Positions 31,997 through 34,600 of a stretch of 34,600 nt of DNA are shown in pieces. The DNA is from Akkermansia muciniphila (GTDB taxonomy: Bacteria > Verrucomicrobiota > Verrucomicrobiia > Methylacidiphilales > CAMAQI01). The notes beneath the pieces are model-generated. The model was given only the letters and a program-made list of their open reading frames with translations, was not told where the DNA came from and did not search any database. The position numbers were made by a program, and so were the translations under genes. The first letter of the stretch is position 1; each line of letters opens with the position of its first letter. Where the stretch lies: assembly GCA_945883905.1 (NCBI GenBank), contig CAMCYL010000022.1, forward strand, positions 1 through 34,600, written 5' to 3'.

Positions 31997-32352
31997 AGTC
32001 GTTTTCCTTTAAATCGTTTCCGGCGGTGACCGTAGCACTCCATTTTCTGAATGCAAGTGCTAGAGGTTTATTTTATTAAGTTTTATTAACTTAAAATGAC
32101 AATAAATCGAAAGAGAGGTAAAGTACAATTATATTTTATTTTCATCATGAACCCGAATCAGCAAAAAATTACTCGTTCCTTTTGATGTTTTTTGTTTCAT
32201 AGGTTTGACGTCCTCCTTGGCTTCAGCGACAGCGGACTAAAACCGTTGGCGTTCATTTCTCTTTCACTGTTCGGGCGAGATGCTTTACAGATAAAATCGC
32301 TTCGGATTTTTTAAGTTGTCAATTGAAGCGATTTTGAAGAGGCTTTTCCTCT
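31997..32352. promoter_or_regulatory. Divergent suf/pgm regulatory region with two dyads
   Basis: The 356 bases hold no gene. Dyad 1 is TAGCACT (32033-32039) with AGTGCTA (32056-32062); its loop contains a second pairing, CATT with AATG. Dyad 2 is TTAAGTT (32076-32082), TTATT, AACTTAA (32088-32094), a perfect 7-bp inverted repeat. On the minus strand TTGTCA (32097-32102 on the plus strand) precedes dyad 2 and could be the -35 box of the suf promoter, but no good -10 box lies 17 bases further. Dyad 2 would then lie between the promoter elements, and dyad 1 in the 5' leader about 40-70 bases before sufC. From about 32195 to 32352, towards pgm, I see GAAGAGG as an SD and no clear promoter. Confidence 0.5.
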
Positions 32353-34272
32353 ATGAATATCGCCCCCTCCCTCGATTCAGCCGTTCAGTCGGGCCTCCTC
32401 CTTACCTCTTCTCGGGATCATCTCTTAAATCTTTATCAATCTCCCCAATTAGAGCCGTGGGCAAAGTTAAGCATCGAAGAGCTCGTTACGAAGGCTGAAT
32501 GGACGGAGTTAAATGATCGTTTTTATACTCAATTGAAATTTGGAACAGGAGGAATTCGAGGTCGCACGATATGTAAAATAGTGACCCAAGCGGAAATGGG
32601 GACTCCGAGTTCTTTGGGGGCTCCTGAACATGCAGGAGTTGGAACCAATGTGATGAATGATACGAATATTCGTTTTGCGGCCTTGGGGTTAGGGGAATAT
32701 CTATTAAAGAGCTTTCCAAATCAAAAATCAAAAGTGGTCATCGCTCATGATACCCGACATTTCTCACGTTATTTTGCTGAACTTTTGGCGGAATCCGTTC
32801 AATCGCAAGGACATGATGCCTATCTCTTTTCTGACTCCCGATCGACCCCTCAGCTTTCATTTTCAGTTCGTTGGTTGAAGGCACAAGCGGGGGTTGTGAT
32901 CTCTGCGAGTCATAATCCCTCTCATGATAATGGATTTAAATGTTATTTTGAGGATGGAGCACAAGTCGTAGAGCCTCAAGCCAGTGGAATTATTGCAGAG
33001 GTGAATCGACTCAAAGAGGGGGCTTCGATAACACAAGCAAAGGTGAAAGGGCTCTTGCATCTTCTTGGGGAGGAGGCGGATCTGGCGTATATTCAAGCTT
33101 TAGAGGGGTTAGTTTTAGAGCCGGAGATGATTCAAAAAGCGAAGTCGCAGCTGAAGATTGTTTTCAGTTCGCTTCATGGGACGGGGATTCATATTATTCC
33201 AAAGCTGCTCCGGAAATTTGGATTTAATCTCCATATTGTTCCTGAGCAGGAGAAAGGGGATGGTCGATTTCCGACGGTTCAATCACCGAACCCAGAGAAT
33301 GCGGAGGCTTTAGCGATGGCGATTGCTCAAGCCAAGGCGTTGAAGGCGGATGTGGTCATTGCGACCGATCCCGACTGCGATCGAATGGGGGTGGCTGTCC
33401 GCAATGAAGCGGGGGAGTTTGAGATACTCACAGGCAATAGTATTGGAACCTTGATGGGGGAATATCGGATTCGCCGGTTTTTTGCTCAAGGAGTTTTGAA
33501 TGAAGAGAATAAATCACATGGAGTGTTGATTAAGACTTTCGTGACGACTGATCTTCAGAAAAGAATCGCTGAAAAGCATGGGTTAAAGTGTGTGGAGACC
33601 TTGACTGGATTTAAGTATATTGGAGAAAAGCTCCGCAATTACGAACAGGTGGCTGGATTGACTGGCAATGATACGATTTCCGCCATAGAGCGTCGTTCGA
33701 TTCTTTTAGAGAAAAGTTCTTTTTTTGTTTTTGGAGGGGAAGAGAGTTACGGCTATTCGGGGGGAGATTATGTTCGTGATAAGGATGCGAATGCCGCTGC
33801 ATTAATGTTTTCGGAGGTTGCGGCAGAGGCAAAGAGTCAGGGAAAGACTGTGTTGGATCGATTGAATCAGATCTATGAGGAATTCGGTTTTTATACGGAG
33901 AAACTTGGAGCATTGACCTTTGAGGGAGCCCTTGGAGCCTCTCAGATTCAAAAATTACTTCAATCTTATCGGAGTCATCCTCCTGAGTCCTATCAAGGAA
34001 AGCGGGTGATTCAGATTCAGGATTTTGAGAAGGAGCTCTATAAGGATCTTGATGGCAAAGCCATTCCCAAAGAGATGATGTTCATTTTTCACCTTGAGGA
34101 TGGGTGTCGAATGGCGGTTCGTGGATCGGGGACCGAACCTAAGATCAAGTTTTATTTTTTTGCAAAAGCAGAGGTCAAAGGGAATCTTGCAGTCGTGAAG
34201 CAGGACTGTAAGGCCTCATTGGATCGATGGTGGAATGAGGTTCAGGTTGATGTGAAGAAGCGAGTGGAATAG
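32353..34272 (+). CDS. pgm: Phosphoglucomutase / phosphomannomutase family protein
   Basis: The enzyme interconverts glucose 1-phosphate and glucose 6-phosphate (or the mannose equivalents), linking glycogen and nucleotide-sugar metabolism. The 639-residue protein has all four alpha-phosphohexomutase sites: the phosphoserine loop SASHNPSHDNGFK (Ser186), metal site DPDCDRMG (Asp339, 341, 343), sugar-binding GEESYGYSGGD (462-472) and phosphate-binding RGSGTEPKIK (from Arg590). It is longer than E. coli Pgm. After GTGGIRG comes an extra segment of about 20 residues before the TNVMNDTNIRFAALGL helix, a form I associate from memory with the PGM2-like proteins of Verrucomicrobia. Glucose versus mannose specificity cannot be set. 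GAAGAGG lies before ATG 32353. Confidence 0.93.
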   Translation: MNIAPSLDSAVQSGLLLTSSRDHLLNLYQSPQLEPWAKLSIEELVTKAEWTELNDRFYTQLKFGTGGIRGRTICKIVTQAEMGTPSSLGAPEHAGVGTNVMNDTNIRFAALGLGEYLLKSFPNQKSKVVIAHDTRHFSRYFAELLAESVQSQGHDAYLFSDSRSTPQLSFSVRWLKAQAGVVISASHNPSHDNGFKCYFEDGAQVVEPQASGIIAEVNRLKEGASITQAKVKGLLHLLGEEADLAYIQALEGLVLEPEMIQKAKSQLKIVFSSLHGTGIHIIPKLLRKFGFNLHIVPEQEKGDGRFPTVQSPNPENAEALAMAIAQAKALKADVVIATDPDCDRMGVAVRNEAGEFEILTGNSIGTLMGEYRIRRFFAQGVLNEENKSHGVLIKTFVTTDLQKRIAEKHGLKCVETLTGFKYIGEKLRNYEQVAGLTGNDTISAIERRSILLEKSSFFVFGGEESYGYSGGDYVRDKDANAAALMFSEVAAEAKSQGKTVLDRLNQIYEEFGFYTEKLGALTFEGALGASQIQKLLQSYRSHPPESYQGKRVIQIQDFEKELYKDLDGKAIPKEMMFIFHLEDGCRMAVRGSGTEPKIKFYFFAKAEVKGNLAVVKQDCKASLDRWWNEVQVDVKKRVE

Positions 34273-34401
34273 TCCTGCCTTGTATTCATTTTTTCACTAC
34301 CGTCCAAAAAAACTCTGGATTTGATAGGTAAAATCAAAGAGGGCGATTGAAATCCTAAAGCAATTCTCGCGCAACGCCGCGACGCCGCAACGTCAGAGAG
34401 G
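34273..34401. other. Intergenic region after pgm, with GC-rich short repeats
   Basis: No gene is visible. TTTGAT (34320-34325) and ATCAAA (34333-34338) form a weak AT-rich dyad about 50 bases after the pgm stop, without a T-tract. From about 34368 the composition turns GC-rich, with CGCAACG at 34370-34376 and again at 34386-34392, and CGCCGC at 34375-34380 and 34383-34388. It leads directly into the nested palindrome. Confidence 0.5.
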
Positions 34402-34561
34402 GAGAGGATTGTGGGCTCATTCCTTTCGGCGCCTCCTTCGTCGGTTGCCGCCTCCAGAGAATCTCTCCCGTTTCTTTGAAAAAAGGATTTTCAAAAAACG
34501 ATCGAGTTTCTCTGGAGGGGATCGGTTTCACCTCTCCTCGGAAAGAGCTCGCGATCCTCTC
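34402..34561. repeat. Large nested imperfect palindrome (candidate REP/MITE-like element or structured RNA)
   Basis: Three inverted-repeat layers share one centre near 34485. The outer arms are GAGAGGAT (34402-34409) with ATCCTCTC (34554-34561), supported further in by GCTC with GAGC and CTTTC with GAAAG. The middle arms are CCTCCAGAGAA (34451-34461) and TTCTCTGGAGG (34508-34518), a perfect 11 bp. The inner arms are CGTTT-C-TTTGAAAA (34469-34482) with TTTTCAAAAAACG (34488-34500), 13 pairs with one bulged C and an AAGGA loop. No open reading frame of useful length is seen. The element lies 130 bases after pgm, near the window end, so what lies beyond is unknown. Confidence 0.65.
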
Positions 34562-34600
34562 AGTGGTAAATTCTCGGATTATTTTAATGGAGCGCCGACC

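Noticed and set aside
1-34600. tRNA, rRNA, riboswitch, phage or transposase genes
   Set aside because: No cloverleaf-like segments, conserved rRNA stretches, known riboswitch cores, integrase or transposase motifs were recognised by reading both strands.

Overview
The window looks like chromosomal core-genome sequence from a Gram-negative (diderm), LPS-making bacterium of moderate to low GC. Evidence for the envelope type is bamA, a skp/ompH-like chaperone gene, lpxD, a heptose adenylyltransferase gene and a separate beta-barrel protein gene. The long phosphoglucomutase with an insertion after its N-terminal GTGGIRG motif, together with the mix of genes, suggests the Verrucomicrobiota/PVC group. 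That placement is inference only: no rRNA gene is present and no search was run. Coding strands are strongly purine-rich, and codon use looks even throughout. I see no integrase, transposase, phage gene, CRISPR array or tRNA.

Layout. 1-3050 (+): a 5'-truncated ComF-type phosphoribosyltransferase, accD (fatty acid synthesis) and mutL (mismatch repair). 3257-3589 (+): a PhnA/YjdM zinc-ribbon protein. 3608-4897 (-): xseA. 5004-9286 (+): a membrane-anchored FHA protein, a DJ-1/PfpI protein and a CstA-family transporter. 9301-10476 (-): tyrS. 10605-14552 (+): a pyrimidine cluster pyrB-pyrC-carA with a second, small FHA membrane protein at its end; carB is not in the window. 14645-17232 (+): an outer-membrane beta-barrel protein and an unrecognised protein with ATP-grasp-like sequence. 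17310-19781 (+): glycogen phosphorylase. 19917-22603 (+): translation and replication genes rplY(ctc)-pth-rpsF-ssb-rplI, closed by a clear intrinsic terminator and lacking the rpsR gene often found there. 22770-27320 (+): the envelope cluster bamA-skp-lpxD-rfaE2. 27472-31996 (-): a SUF iron-sulphur operon sufC-sufB-sufD-sufT-sufA with no cysteine desulfurase gene. 32353-34272 (+): phosphoglucomutase.

How the parts fit. Phosphoglucomutase and glycogen phosphorylase connect storage glucan with hexose phosphates. bamA, skp, lpxD and rfaE2 build the outer membrane. pyrB, pyrC and carA make the first pyrimidine intermediates. The SUF genes build and deliver Fe-S clusters.

No obviously novel multigene defence or biosynthetic system is visible. 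The signals most worth a second look are non-coding or unassigned: a nested imperfect palindrome of about 160 bp at 34402-34561; two dyads in the suf/pgm divergent intergenic region; an 8-codon leader ORF with its own Shine-Dalgarno (SD) sequence and hairpin before rplY; phased 10-bp A/T repeats before ssb; two FHA membrane proteins with no kinase nearby; and the ATP-grasp-like protein upstream of glgP.
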